A stretch of DNA of 64,000 nucleotides from Burkholderia cenocepacia (GCF_014211915.1 NZ_CP060042.1:62001-126000), one strand, 5' to 3'. Positions 45,459 through 54,721 are shown, counted from the stretch's first letter. A program made the numbers and translations. The notes: a model not told the origin generated them from the sequence alone.

Positions 45459-45707
45459 TCAGGCGTGACCGATGTTCAATCGACGGGCACGCAGGCCGTA
45501 GACGTCAAGCGCACGAGCGATCGCGGCCGCATCATCCGGATGCAGCGCATCGCGAGCAGCAACCAGAGTCTTGCGCTCCGCGTCCGCTATAGCGATGCAC
45601 TCCGCGTCCGGCTTGCTGCGCGACTCCTCTTCAGCGATGACGGCGACATAGTGGGCGATCAGCTGCCCGATCGTCTGGCAGGCGACTTCGTAATCGACAT
45701 GAGGCAT
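45459..45707 (-). CDS. Small protein upstream of the zeta/KfrB gene (candidate antitoxin or partner)
   Basis: 82 aa from ATG 45707, because the GGAG of the first ATG (45719) works as its ribosome site; the longer form adds four residues. The sequence is a helical, acidic protein (HYVAVIAEEESRSKPDAECIAIADAERKTLV). Only 14 bp separate it from the next gene, so co-translation is likely. No epsilon-antitoxin motif is recognised, but the place and size fit such a partner. Confidence 0.6.
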   Translation of the reverse strand: MPHVDYEVACQTIGQLIAHYVAVIAEEESRSKPDAECIAIADAERKTLVAARDALHPDDAAAIARALDVYGLRARRLNIGHA

Positions 45708-45752
45708 CGTGTTCTCCATTAAAAAGTTCGGCTTACGCGCGTGGTTGCCGGG

Positions 45753-46379
45753 TCAAACACCTGGGTAAGGCTTCGATTCATTCCATAGGTGCGCCCACGC
45801 GGCGCGCACGGCTGCGGCGACCGTGGCGTGATGCCAGATGACGAGGACGTTTTCAGCGTTGTGATTGGCACCGGCCTGCGTATAGTTCATCGAGCCTGTC
45901 TGGGTCGTCTCGCTATCGGCCACGATGAACTTGTCGTGCATGAGCGGTACGGCCATGTCGATGCGAACCGGTATTCCGGCCGCGACGAGATCCGCGAGCT
46001 TCGAGCCGCGGCCGTCAAGCTGGGAGCGGTCGAGGACGACACGGACCTGCACACCAGCGTGGGCGCGCTCGATCAGGTGGGTAACGATGCGGCGATTGGT
46101 GAGCTCGTAAGCGGCGACGTCGAGCTCCGACTGCGCGCTGTCGATCACGCTCAGCACGAGCGCCTCGGCCTGGCCGTCGGGTGAAGTCGCGAATTGGACG
46201 GAGGCGCGGTCGCCAGGGCCTGCGCTTTCTGAATGTGAGGAGTTGTCGGCTGGGTGCTTCAGAGAGCTCGCAAAATGCCCAACGGACGACGACAAATTGC
46301 CGAGATCCGGCGTCGGGCCGTCATGCAGCACGTAGTAGCCGACACCGGCCGTGATCGCGAGGAAGAGGAGAAACTTCAT
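45753..46379 (-). CDS. Phospholipase D-family endonuclease (Nuc-like), membrane-anchored or secreted
   Basis: 208 aa from ATG 46379 (GGGAGG upstream). Signal/anchor MKFLLFLAITAGVGYYVLHDG. One HKD motif, MHDKFIVADSETTQTGSMNYTQAG, is the single-motif arrangement of Nuc (plasmid pKM101) and PLD-type nucleases, which dimerise. A His-Lys-Asp site and an ANHNAEN tail agree. Location of Nuc proteins is the periplasm. Coupled (ATGA) to the preceding mini-lipoprotein. Role in the plasmid is unclear. Confidence 0.85.
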   Translation of the reverse strand: MKFLLFLAITAGVGYYVLHDGPTPDLGNLSSSVGHFASSLKHPADNSSHSESAGPGDRASVQFATSPDGQAEALVLSVIDSAQSELDVAAYELTNRRIVTHLIERAHAGVQVRVVLDRSQLDGRGSKLADLVAAGIPVRIDMAVPLMHDKFIVADSETTQTGSMNYTQAGANHNAENVLVIWHHATVAAAVRAAWAHLWNESKPYPGV

Positions 46380-46513
46380 GCCAACCTCCCGACGTGGGAG
46401 GCGTGGCCATCCGCTGAATAGGAGCGGGCGCAGGCGTCGTCGCCGTGCACCGAGGCGCAAGCAGCAAGAAGCAGGGCAGGAAACGTGAGCGCGGCCAGAC
46501 GCACTCGACTCAC
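46376..46513 (-). CDS. Mini-lipoprotein coupled to the PLD nuclease
   Basis: 45 aa from GTG 46513 (MSRVRLAALTFPALLLAACASVHG). Lipobox LLLAAC and only about 27 mature residues with one more Cys. Its TGA overlaps the PLD ATG (ATGA), which supports expression. The size resembles VirB7-type or entry-exclusion lipoproteins. No ribosome site stands out, so the call is tentative. Confidence 0.5.
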   Translation of the reverse strand: MSRVRLAALTFPALLLAACASVHGDDACARSYSADGHASHVGRLA

Positions 46514-46642
46514 CGTCGAGATCGCGCTAATTAAAGACGTAAATGAATTGACACCACGACGAATTAATTCATCAAGGATTAACTTGCCAGTACGCAAAAT
46601 CAGGCGTAACGTCAACACTAATTGCGTACGGGGACGCTCATC

Positions 46643-47035
46643 ATGGACTATGTGCTTGCGAATTTCATGGCGATAATGGCAGCAGTGATTTTCTCGGTTC
46701 TCACGTCGTTTATTGCATCGCGCAGTGGCCGATTGATTTACCGGAAAATCATGTGGGGCTACCTGACCACGCTCCTGGTTGCGGCCATCGTGATTACGGT
46801 AATGCAGCTGCCCTTTACCATTTTGGCTTTTGGCGCTCTCTTTTCCTGCATCTTCGGCGTGTTCGCCCAATTGGGCGTTGCAGTCAAGCTTGGCCATCTC
46901 ATCATGACCGGCGCGCACTATGATGACGGCTGGAACACCGCTCGTTCGAGCAACAATGCAAGCAGCGACCTCTCGAACGATTGGTTTTGGAGAGACCAAA
47001 GAAATCAGATGAGTCATAGCGATTGGCGTCATTGA
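46643..47035 (+). CDS. Hypothetical membrane protein, opposite strand
   Basis: 130 aa from ATG 46643 (GGGGACGCTCATC before it). Two or three membrane helices (ANFMAIMAAVIFSVLTSFI, LTTLLVAAIVITVMQLPFTILAFGALFSCIFGVFA). GC content is visibly lower than in the surrounding genes. It sits alone on the plus strand between two minus-strand blocks and is followed by a good terminator, so it is probably an independent moron-like gene acquired separately. No recognised family. Confidence 0.6.
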   Translation: MDYVLANFMAIMAAVIFSVLTSFIASRSGRLIYRKIMWGYLTTLLVAAIVITVMQLPFTILAFGALFSCIFGVFAQLGVAVKLGHLIMTGAHYDDGWNTARSSNNASSDLSNDWFWRDQRNQMSHSDWRH

Positions 47036-47052
47036 TTGGGGAATTGCCGTCC

Positions 47053-47073
47053 GGGGCCGCAAGGCCCCTTTTT
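47053..47073 (+). terminator. Rho-independent terminator after the plus-strand membrane gene
   Basis: GGGGCC (47053-47058) pairs with GGCCCC (47063-47068), loop GCAA, then TTTTT (47069-47073), 20 bp past the stop of the plus-strand gene. Confidence 0.8.
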
Positions 47074-50000
47074 CATTGGTTGTCGGGATCATCGCTTGCA
47101 ACGCCCGCGCTCGGGAGCGACTTGACTCCACGTGCGTCATCTGCAGAACCGCGTCCTAGTCGACTCGCCGAAACCAGAACGCTCGGGGAAGTGGCCGCGC
47201 CGCTTACCGCCGAGTCGTCGTGCGGAGCAGATGCGTCGGCGCCGACGGTTGCGGCATCGAGGTAAAGCGAGGGTGTCGGTGGCAAGGCATCCCCTGCAGC
47301 AGATGACCCGCCTGGCGTGCGATCGATCTGCACCTTTCTGTCGACGCCACCGACTTCTGACCCGACGCTTGCGAGGCCGATGCCACCGGACGTCGAACTT
47401 CTCCGGCCAACTGTTTCAGGCGCAATAGGCGCCGGCGTAGCCTGCTCCTGACCAGCGTTTGCTGGTTTGACGTTGTCGACTCGTGAACCAGAGTTGCCAG
47501 CCGTCGTTCCAGGAGCCATGACTGAGACCCCGCCGCTACGCTTCATTGATGCGGTCGGCAAGCTACTTCCCCGACTTCCATCGTCAACCACCCGGCGACC
47601 CCGTATCGAGCCGACGGGCGGCGCTACAGCTTCTTGATCAGGGCTGGATAGCTCCGGAGACGGCCGGCTGTATGTCACGTCAGGAGCATCGGGCACTCGA
47701 TGATCACTCTGCCGATGTGACATGTGGTCATTGCCGGCCGGCAGAGTCACGATCCTGAAGTCAGATTCGGACAGGCGCGGTTGAGTCGCGGGCCAGCCCG
47801 TGCCGGTTTCCGCCGCTCGAGCGGCTTCAAGAGTCGGGCCATTTCCCGTAGTTCGCGGACGTAGGAAGTTTTCAATTGGTGCCGAGGTGGACGTTGTTCC
47901 AGCCGGCCCGCTCGGCTGAATCGAGTTCACCCATGCCGACAGGGGCCCCTTGCTATCGGAAGCTGACGGCGCCACGGGCGGAGAGGAAAGCGAGCGGCCC
48001 GGCGCCCGCTCGGGCGTCATGAGCGGCTTGTTGTCGGCCGACGGATCGACGTGGTCACGCACCTGCTTGATCGGCGCGGCGGACTCGCTTGCGACCCGTT
48101 GCTGCGTAACATCCACACGGTGCTGTGCGGCGGTCACGATTTGGGGCATCGGCGTCGCAACATCCAGGGGTGTCGTATCCACTGGTCCAACCGCACCTGC
48201 AAATCGCCGGAACGACGCGGGGGCACTTGCACCAACGCCGGACTGGTTGCGTTGGTCCTGGCGAACGACGTCGATGCCGCTCGCAGGGAGAGTAGACCCA
48301 TCACGAGCCGTGGTCGGCAACGTCGAGTTGCGCGAAACGATGTCGCGCATCGCTGCATCTTGGGCGACCAGCTGAGCGATCTGCGGGGACGGCAACGTCA
48401 TCAGCTGGCTGTATCGCATACCGTTGCGCGCAGCGACCGCCTGCAGGTTCTCAGGCGTCATCAGGTTGGTCGAGGTATCTACGCGCGAAACCACTTGCGT
48501 CGATCCGCGCTGGCGCACGTCTGCGCTGCGAGTGAGATCCGCTGCAACGCGGGAGCCGGACGAAACCTGGTCCGTCAGAGACGCCGACCGGTCGCTGCGA
48601 ACGTGCTGCCCGGACTCCATTCCGGTGGAGTCGTTGTGCATCTGCGAGCCTTCGTGAGAGACGTTATCGCTCTCGGTGTAGGCGGCCAAACTACTGTTTT
48701 GATCGACGAATTTTTGTGCGTCAGAATTCCGCCAAGACTTCGTATATCCGCCTTCGCCCGAAACATCGAGACCAAACTTCAGACTCGACTGCCCTTTCCC
48801 CGTGCCGCCGCCATTTGCATAATCCGCAGCCCGCACCTTCGATCGATACGCATCCCGAATCGCTTGAACTTCGTTCGGCGATTTTCCAAGTGACTCGGCC
48901 TTGCGAGCGAGTTTGTCTTCTTCTGCTTGGTTAAAAAGAGGCGAGTTCGAGACCGGATTGCTACTTCCTTGCCGACCATTGCCGGAAGGCCCACGCCCGC
49001 TACCACCGGCTGAGCCGCCGCCTCCACCGCCGGCGTTGCCGGATGGCGCCCCATCCTCGCCAAACGACTTGGCAAAGCCGCCACCAAGCATGATCGAACC
49101 TTTGGCTCCTGCAGAAGTTGTACCGTCGACGGAGTGTGACTGATCTATCGCATATTGCTGATCATGTGCGGTCCGCCGCTCACCTGTTTGGCTAGACGAG
49201 GCCCGCGTACCCGAGCTGGAATCGTCGGACAGGCGCTGTGAGCTTCCACGCTCCTGGCTGCTCGAGACGCTGTTCGTGCTGGACGCAAGCTGCTCCCGCC
49301 CAGCGAACGTGGAATTCGTTCGGTTTGCCGCGACACCCGTCGAGGTGTCGGTGCCGAGCGACCGCTCGAACGCATCCTGGGAGGTTGCCGAAACGCCGAG
49401 GCTGTTCTGAAACTCGGTGCGAGCGATCAGGCCATTTGCAAAGTTCGTGAAGGCCGAGCCGGTCCCGGTATCGACGTTCATCGACCCGGTGCGCGACTGC
49501 ACAGTGTTGTCGTACTTGTTCGCCGAGGTCACGTTGCGCGACGCGTTATCGATCGACGACGAATCCATGTGCACGTTGCCGATGTTTTCGTCGCCCTGAG
49601 CCTGCTGGCCGCCGATCTGTTGAGCAGAGCCGGTCAGCGCGCCGCTCAGTTGAGAAAACGCACCGACAACGCCGGCCGACGCGAAATTCAGCAACATCCA
49701 CGCAAGGGGTGGCGTAATAATCACCATGTATCCAAGCAGCGCCTGCTCGTCGAGCAACGTCTGCCCGAACTTCGCCGCCATCCCGAACGGCACGCCGGCC
49801 TGCAGCGACATCGAGCGCATCTCATGGCTCAGGTGGATCAGCGACAGCCCGTTGATGACCGCGAAGAGCATCGGCCAGATAGATACCCACGCCACCGTCT
49901 TCGCGTACATCGCGAGGATTCGCTTGGCCCCATCCGCGCCGCTAATCAAGCAGAGCACCAGAATGAGCGGGAAAACCGCATAGATAATCGCTTCGGCATA

Positions 50001-51014
50001 GTTGCGAACAGTCGGCAGCGTGTTCTTGGCCAGAATCGCCATGGAGGCAAGCGAACCGTTCGTCGCCACCGCAGCCTGGGCCGAACTCATCAACGCATTG
50101 ACCTCTGCCACGCGCGCCGGATCGTTCAGCATCGCGGGCAGCTCCGCGCCCGCCTGACGCCATACGTTGTTGAACATTGCCTGTCGTAGCGCCGAGGACG
50201 CGTTCTGCGACGACTGGAGGATGAAGCCGTACGAATCTCCGATCGCGTTGACGAACTCCGCCTTCGCCATGGAGGGGTCGGCGATCTCCGGATACATCTC
50301 GCTGCCATACATCTGCTCGGCCGCTTGCTCAGCGTCCTGTACGCGCAGCAGCAACAAAGTGCCGGTCGCGGAACACGTGTCCGTCGTAGGGTTCGCGGTA
50401 AGGGTGTTCGTCGTCACGTATCGTGCAGGGCTCGTCGACGTGAACACGGTATTGAAGGGGTCCGTGCCGTTCATGATCGTCTTCGGATCAATTGCGCCGT
50501 CCTGGATATCGTAGACCGTGCACTCCTTGAAGAACTGAATAAGGTCGGCGTGCAGCCCCGGATCAGTGATTTCAGCCTTGTTCACCTTCTGCAGCACGGA
50601 GATGCCGAAACCCACATCGCCCTTTTTCAGGGTCAGCGTATCCGGCACCGAAAAGATCGTTTCGTACGACTGCGTCAGCACGTGAGAGATGAGCGTGAAG
50701 CTCTGGGCAACGGCGGCGAGATACGCGGGGACGTGATCCACCTCCCGAGTCGGCTGCACGTTGTTGACGTCGGTGATGAACACGTTCTCAATAGGCAGCA
50801 ACAGCAGCTGCGTCATCAGCATCGCGGCGGCGAACCAGCGGAAGATCTCGTAGCCTTTCCGACCGATCGCGACAATCGTCCAGATCACCACCCCGCACAA
50901 CAGCGTGTAGCGGATGAGACCTGTCCAGGTGCCGCTACCCATGAAAGACGCGATACCCTGCATGACGAAGTACAAAGTATCGACGTTCCCATAGGTGTCG
51001 ATTTCCATGTTCAT
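47073..51014 (-). CDS. traG: F-type conjugal transfer protein TraG
   Basis: 1313 aa from ATG 51014 (overlaps the traH stop by 4 bp). The N-terminal ~500 residues hold the TraG_N membrane region (MEIDTYGNVDTLYFVMQGIASFMGSGTWTGLIRY; FPLILVLCLISGADG), the part acting in mating-pair stabilisation and pilus assembly. The long C-terminal part (about 550-1300) is hydrophilic, Ser/Gly/Asn-rich, with the TraG_N-linked segment FGQTLLDEQALLGYM. It is the last gene of the operon; the plus-strand terminator follows. Confidence 0.93.
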   Translation of the reverse strand: MNMEIDTYGNVDTLYFVMQGIASFMGSGTWTGLIRYTLLCGVVIWTIVAIGRKGYEIFRWFAAAMLMTQLLLLPIENVFITDVNNVQPTREVDHVPAYLAAVAQSFTLISHVLTQSYETIFSVPDTLTLKKGDVGFGISVLQKVNKAEITDPGLHADLIQFFKECTVYDIQDGAIDPKTIMNGTDPFNTVFTSTSPARYVTTNTLTANPTTDTCSATGTLLLLRVQDAEQAAEQMYGSEMYPEIADPSMAKAEFVNAIGDSYGFILQSSQNASSALRQAMFNNVWRQAGAELPAMLNDPARVAEVNALMSSAQAAVATNGSLASMAILAKNTLPTVRNYAEAIIYAVFPLILVLCLISGADGAKRILAMYAKTVAWVSIWPMLFAVINGLSLIHLSHEMRSMSLQAGVPFGMAAKFGQTLLDEQALLGYMVIITPPLAWMLLNFASAGVVGAFSQLSGALTGSAQQIGGQQAQGDENIGNVHMDSSSIDNASRNVTSANKYDNTVQSRTGSMNVDTGTGSAFTNFANGLIARTEFQNSLGVSATSQDAFERSLGTDTSTGVAANRTNSTFAGREQLASSTNSVSSSQERGSSQRLSDDSSSGTRASSSQTGERRTAHDQQYAIDQSHSVDGTTSAGAKGSIMLGGGFAKSFGEDGAPSGNAGGGGGGSAGGSGRGPSGNGRQGSSNPVSNSPLFNQAEEDKLARKAESLGKSPNEVQAIRDAYRSKVRAADYANGGGTGKGQSSLKFGLDVSGEGGYTKSWRNSDAQKFVDQNSSLAAYTESDNVSHEGSQMHNDSTGMESGQHVRSDRSASLTDQVSSGSRVAADLTRSADVRQRGSTQVVSRVDTSTNLMTPENLQAVAARNGMRYSQLMTLPSPQIAQLVAQDAAMRDIVSRNSTLPTTARDGSTLPASGIDVVRQDQRNQSGVGASAPASFRRFAGAVGPVDTTPLDVATPMPQIVTAAQHRVDVTQQRVASESAAPIKQVRDHVDPSADNKPLMTPERAPGRSLSSPPVAPSASDSKGPLSAWVNSIQPSGPAGTTSTSAPIENFLRPRTTGNGPTLEAARAAETGTGWPATQPRLSESDFRIVTLPAGNDHMSHRQSDHRVPDAPDVTYSRPSPELSSPDQEAVAPPVGSIRGRRVVDDGSRGSSLPTASMKRSGGVSVMAPGTTAGNSGSRVDNVKPANAGQEQATPAPIAPETVGRRSSTSGGIGLASVGSEVGGVDRKVQIDRTPGGSSAAGDALPPTPSLYLDAATVGADASAPHDDSAVSGAATSPSVLVSASRLGRGSADDARGVKSLPSAGVASDDPDNQ

Positions 51015-52456
51015 TGCGTGCTCCCGCCGTTCAACGTCTGGCCGAACGCCAACGAGTTCCGAAGCGAAGACGACACATTCGCGTGCACGGCACGCTCGAT
51101 CGACTGGAGTTGCTCGACCAGCTGCCACGCGTTCGACGTCTGGCTGAAGGCTTGCATCACGACGCTGCGTGCTTCCGATTCCACCGTGTCGATGTTGGTA
51201 TTGAGCTTCGTGGCCTCGTCGAGCAGCGACGTGCTGGATTTCACGGTGCCGTAACGCGCGATTGCCCGGCGGAGGTCTTCAGCAGATCCGTGGATGTAGG
51301 CCTCGGCGTACTTGGCCGCGATCAGCGACTGGTAGGTGCTCAACAGTTGGTCGGCCAGAGACGAATTGTTCAGGCGCGTGCCGACCGCGATCATTTTGTA
51401 GACCGGCAGGTCGGTCATGCTCAGGAACCGAAACGTGTCTGCCGGGTTCGGGATCGCGGAGCGCGATGCGATCGCATCCGTGATTACCTGCAGCTTTTGC
51501 TGTACGAGCGTACGGAAGGGGGTGTATCCAATTTCCTGCACTGACGGATTCAGGCACTTCGTCGTCTCGTCGCACACGTACACCTGAATCGTGGTGCCGC
51601 TGTTCGCAGCGGGATCGTTACCGACGAGCTCCTGCACCGTGAGGCTACCGATTCGGGGCAGGAATACAGGATTCACCTCCGTGCCGCCAGAATCCGACGG
51701 GTCGGGGAAGATGACCGTCCCCACCAGCGACATCAGGAATTCGCGATCCGACGTGCTCAGGTCCGGCAGCTGCTGCAGTGCCTGCCACGTCACATTCCCG
51801 TACGGCTGCTTGGCCGCGAGATTGGAATCCGACGCAGTCGCCGTGTTGATCGTCTGCGCCGCCTGCGCCGAGCTGTTTCCGGTATTTGTCCAGGCATCGG
51901 TCATATCCGAATACAGGTTCGTGAATGGCCCGAGCGTGTCGGCGAGGTTTGCCTGCTCTTTTTTCCACGCAACAGGCGTCACCGCATTGACGATGCCCTC
52001 CGCGGCCTGGCACGAGTCGATGTTCATCCGGTTGACGTCGCGCACGATGGCCTGCAGGGACTGCATGACGTTGTCGCAGGTCGGGCAGAGGTTCTGTAAG
52101 GCGAGCTTGAATGCGTAGCCCAACGCGTTCGAGCCGATGTTGCGCAGCAGCGCGACAAATTGTTCTTTGTTGATGAAGCTGAACCCGCCGGTGAACAAGT
52201 CGATCCCGCCGCAACCCGCTCCCCATTCCGGGGCCGTGACGCTCGCGAGCTGGTAAGTCTTGTGTGGCGTGCGCATGAACACGCTTCCGCCGCTGTACAT
52301 ATCCATCGTCTCGCCCTGCAACGCCCGCGGGCTCGATACGTTGCCCATGGCGTTGATAGAGTCGAAGACCTGCTGCATCGACATCGCCTGCGTACAGACC
52401 GGGGCGATGGCAAACACTGCAGCCGTCATTGCGACAATCCAGCGTGTCGGTTTCAT
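51011..52456 (-). CDS. traH: F-type conjugal transfer protein TraH
   Basis: 481 aa. Signal peptide MKPTRWIVAMTAAVFAIAPVCTQAMS; TraH signatures SGGSVFMRTPHKTYQLASVTAPEWGAGCGGIDLFTGGFSFIN and the conserved CPTC/DSCQAAEG Cys sites. Periplasmic/outer-membrane component of the F-type pilus complex. ATG shares its A with the TGA of traF (one-base overlap). Confidence 0.95.
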   Translation of the reverse strand: MKPTRWIVAMTAAVFAIAPVCTQAMSMQQVFDSINAMGNVSSPRALQGETMDMYSGGSVFMRTPHKTYQLASVTAPEWGAGCGGIDLFTGGFSFINKEQFVALLRNIGSNALGYAFKLALQNLCPTCDNVMQSLQAIVRDVNRMNIDSCQAAEGIVNAVTPVAWKKEQANLADTLGPFTNLYSDMTDAWTNTGNSSAQAAQTINTATASDSNLAAKQPYGNVTWQALQQLPDLSTSDREFLMSLVGTVIFPDPSDSGGTEVNPVFLPRIGSLTVQELVGNDPAANSGTTIQVYVCDETTKCLNPSVQEIGYTPFRTLVQQKLQVITDAIASRSAIPNPADTFRFLSMTDLPVYKMIAVGTRLNNSSLADQLLSTYQSLIAAKYAEAYIHGSAEDLRRAIARYGTVKSSTSLLDEATKLNTNIDTVESEARSVVMQAFSQTSNAWQLVEQLQSIERAVHANVSSSLRNSLAFGQTLNGGSTQ

Positions 52457-53265
52457 CAGAAAAGCTCCCCAGGCTGCGAGGCAGTGAGAACGAAGATTCG
52501 GTCGATGATGTCCTGGAGGGACATCGTTCCCGAGCCGATCATCGCGTGGTCGCCGGTCTCTTTCGACGCGATGAAGAGGGCGGGCACCTGCTGGACGCCC
52601 CAGACCGACGCCTGCCCGTGGTCAGGCGTCGGGTTCGGAAACTCGCCAATGCCTCGCCCGTCCAGAGAGACCGGCAGCACGTCAATGCCATAGCGCTGCG
52701 CGAGCAGCACAATCGTCGGGGCCATCGCATGGCAGTACGGGCAGTCCGAGCGGAAGAAGAAAATCAGGCCGTGCTTCTGCGCGAGCGCACGTAGCTGCCC
52801 GTCCTGGTCGGAATCCCGGGTCCGGTCGTAGGTATGGACAGCGACGTTGTTGGTCGGACGCTTGAGCGAGTAATCGAGGCTCGGGTTCTGCCATACGACG
52901 CGGCGCCATTGATCGGCGAAGACAGCGCTCTTTTGCTGGACGTACTCCCAGAGCTTGATGTACTCCTTGATGTGCTCGGGCGTCGGGTCCATGTTCGCGA
53001 CGTCGAGTCGGTGCTTCAGCGCCTCGCGCATCTCATCGGCGGACTTGATCTGGTCGAAGTCGTCGGAATCGGTTGGCTTGGCCGCGCTCGCACCTGCCGG
53101 CGCCGCAGGCTTGTCGTCGTCGCAGTACCAATTGAATTTCTCCTGCCCGTCGCAGCTCCAGGCGGACTTGTAGTCCAACCCATCGGCGTGTGCGATCGGC
53201 GACACCAGTAGCGCTGCAGGAAGCAGGACCGCTACCGCGAGCCCGAATCCACGGAATGCGCTCAT
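52456..53265 (-). CDS. traF: F-type TraF thioredoxin-like protein with CPYC active site
   Basis: 269 aa with signal peptide (MSAFRGFGLAVAVLLPAALLVSPIAHA). The C-terminal thioredoxin fold has SDCPYCHAMAPTI (Cys175, Cys178) and cis-Pro QVPALF. F-plasmid TraF lacks the CxxC; related R27/SXT-type TraF/TrhF proteins keep it, so this copy can act as an oxidoreductase or isomerase for TraH, TraN and TraU. Overlaps the next upstream gene by 4 bp. Confidence 0.93.
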   Translation of the reverse strand: MSAFRGFGLAVAVLLPAALLVSPIAHADGLDYKSAWSCDGQEKFNWYCDDDKPAAPAGASAAKPTDSDDFDQIKSADEMREALKHRLDVANMDPTPEHIKEYIKLWEYVQQKSAVFADQWRRVVWQNPSLDYSLKRPTNNVAVHTYDRTRDSDQDGQLRALAQKHGLIFFFRSDCPYCHAMAPTIVLLAQRYGIDVLPVSLDGRGIGEFPNPTPDHGQASVWGVQQVPALFIASKETGDHAMIGSGTMSLQDIIDRIFVLTASQPGELF

Positions 53266-54227
53266 GGCCTGCTCCGCTGCGCGTCGACGTCATAGCCGGC
53301 GTCCATCAATTGGCCGAGTGCCTGCTCGAGTTGCACTTCCGCGAAACCCAGAGACTGCGCAGCCTTGACCTGTTCTGCCGCATCGGCTTGATGCCGCCGC
53401 CCTCCGAGAATCCAAAAGAATTGGCTTCGGGCCTTGGGCTTGTGCAACACCGCCGCCGCGCCCATAAACGCCCGACGTGCGTTCCGCCAGGCGAAAGCCG
53501 CGCCAACTACGTTCGAAATGCAATGTCGCTGATATGCAGCAAGCTCGATCAACTCGTCATCGCGCTGCGCGTGAGGCGGTTCGGCAGGAGGCTGGCTGTC
53601 GTGCTGCCAGCCGGCCCCTGTCGACGCCGACGAAGGTGCCGCCGGGATACTGACGACACCGCTCACTGGCCGAGCCGGTTTGTCCCACTTTGGGGTCGAC
53701 CATGGCGCACCGGAGAAATGATGCTTCTGGAAGGCTGCGAGGAGCGCGGCATGGTCGCCGCCCAGGGAACCTGCGATCTCCTTCAGACGGTCGAGGTTGT
53801 CGCTTCCATTCCGATATACCCGGGAATCGTCTGAGTAACCGAAAAACCAGTCGTGCCGATCGAGCATGTCGTAAAACTGTTCGATCGCGGGACGGTGGAT
53901 CGGCCCCGCCGAGCTCAGCGGCGTCCCGTCAGACAAGTCGACCGGATCCGCGACCGCGTCGTCATCGAGCTCGATCGTCGTACCGGGCGCCGGCGCCGAT
54001 CCGTCGACAACAACGAAGCTGCCTTGCCCCGTGACCTGATCGTAGTTCGTCACGCAAACATCTGCGATCGCGTCCTCGAGCAACACGGAAATGGCTTCGC
54101 GCGACGGCGCGGCGCCGCGCGTTACCCGGAAGGTCGCGCGGTCACTGCCGGCGCCAGCAAAAAGATGGCTCGGCAAGTCGGGCGCCGGCGCGGCGCGCAT
54201 GCTGGTGATCGTAATCTGCAGTCTCAC
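53262..54227 (-). CDS. Unknown protein in the transfer operon
   Basis: 321 aa, no signal peptide. Middle region IEQFYDMLDRHDWFFGYSDDSRVYRNGSDNLDRLKEIAGSL looks like a folded unit; the C-terminal ~80 residues form a mixed helical tail (ARRAFMGAAAVLHKPKARSQFFW). No family recognised. Coupled at both ends by short overlaps, so it probably belongs to the transfer machinery or to its regulation rather than being cargo. Confidence 0.6.
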   Translation of the reverse strand: MRLQITITSMRAAPAPDLPSHLFAGAGSDRATFRVTRGAAPSREAISVLLEDAIADVCVTNYDQVTGQGSFVVVDGSAPAPGTTIELDDDAVADPVDLSDGTPLSSAGPIHRPAIEQFYDMLDRHDWFFGYSDDSRVYRNGSDNLDRLKEIAGSLGGDHAALLAAFQKHHFSGAPWSTPKWDKPARPVSGVVSIPAAPSSASTGAGWQHDSQPPAEPPHAQRDDELIELAAYQRHCISNVVGAAFAWRNARRAFMGAAAVLHKPKARSQFFWILGGRRHQADAAEQVKAAQSLGFAEVQLEQALGQLMDAGYDVDAQRSRP

Positions 54228-54721
54228 TTCACCTCTCCTTCGCGGCTTGCGCGACTACGCTCGGCACGCTGCCGTCCGATCGAATCGAGGTGTGTGCGCA
54301 ACGCGAGAGGCGCGGGCGGAGACCAGACGAGGTCCGCAGCAAGCGTAATGGCGGCAGCAACGAGCCACGCGACGAACAAGCCGTGACCAACCCGACGAGC
54401 GAGCGTAGCGACGGGAACGTCATCAGTCCGCCAGTGCATACAAATGGCCGACGGCGAATACTGAGCCGCGGTATCGGCACATGTCCGCAGTCGGATCGTG
54501 TCCGGATTCGTGCCGCTTCCAGCAGCCTGTTCGAGCACGGTCGCTGCCATACCCGTGAACGACCCGAGGTTGAGAACTGCGAGCCCGGCGACTGGGACGG
54601 CCGCCGGCACAACGACGAAAGCCACGAAGAGGCGCCGCACGTAGCAGGGAAGGCTGGCCCGCAGCGCCTGGGCCCAGTCGGAGCGGGAACGCGAAGGGGG
54701 AAACATGCTTTCGATGGACAT
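54224..54721 (-). CDS. Membrane protein of unknown function in the transfer operon
   Basis: 165 aa from ATG 54721 (MSIESMFPPSRSRSDW). Two membrane helices at about 30-60 and 115-140 (RRLFVAFVVVPAAVPVAGLAVLNLG and LFVAWLVAAAITLAADLVW), with a Cys-containing periplasmic loop between. No recognised family; it overlaps the following gene by 4 bp. Confidence 0.6.
   Translation of the reverse strand: MSIESMFPPSRSRSDWAQALRASLPCYVRRLFVAFVVVPAAVPVAGLAVLNLGSFTGMAATVLEQAAGSGTNPDTIRLRTCADTAAQYSPSAICMHWRTDDVPVATLARRVGHGLFVAWLVAAAITLAADLVWSPPAPLALRTHLDSIGRQRAERSRASREGEVK

Noticed and set aside
43465..45719. Classical epsilon-zeta toxin-antitoxin pair
   Set aside because: The zeta part is only the first third of the protein and no epsilon-type motif is seen in the small gene, so I call it only a candidate.
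46376..47140. Long minus-strand frame of 254 aa across the plus-strand membrane gene
   Set aside because: Only its last 45 codons resemble a protein (lipoprotein); the rest is antisense to a credible gene.
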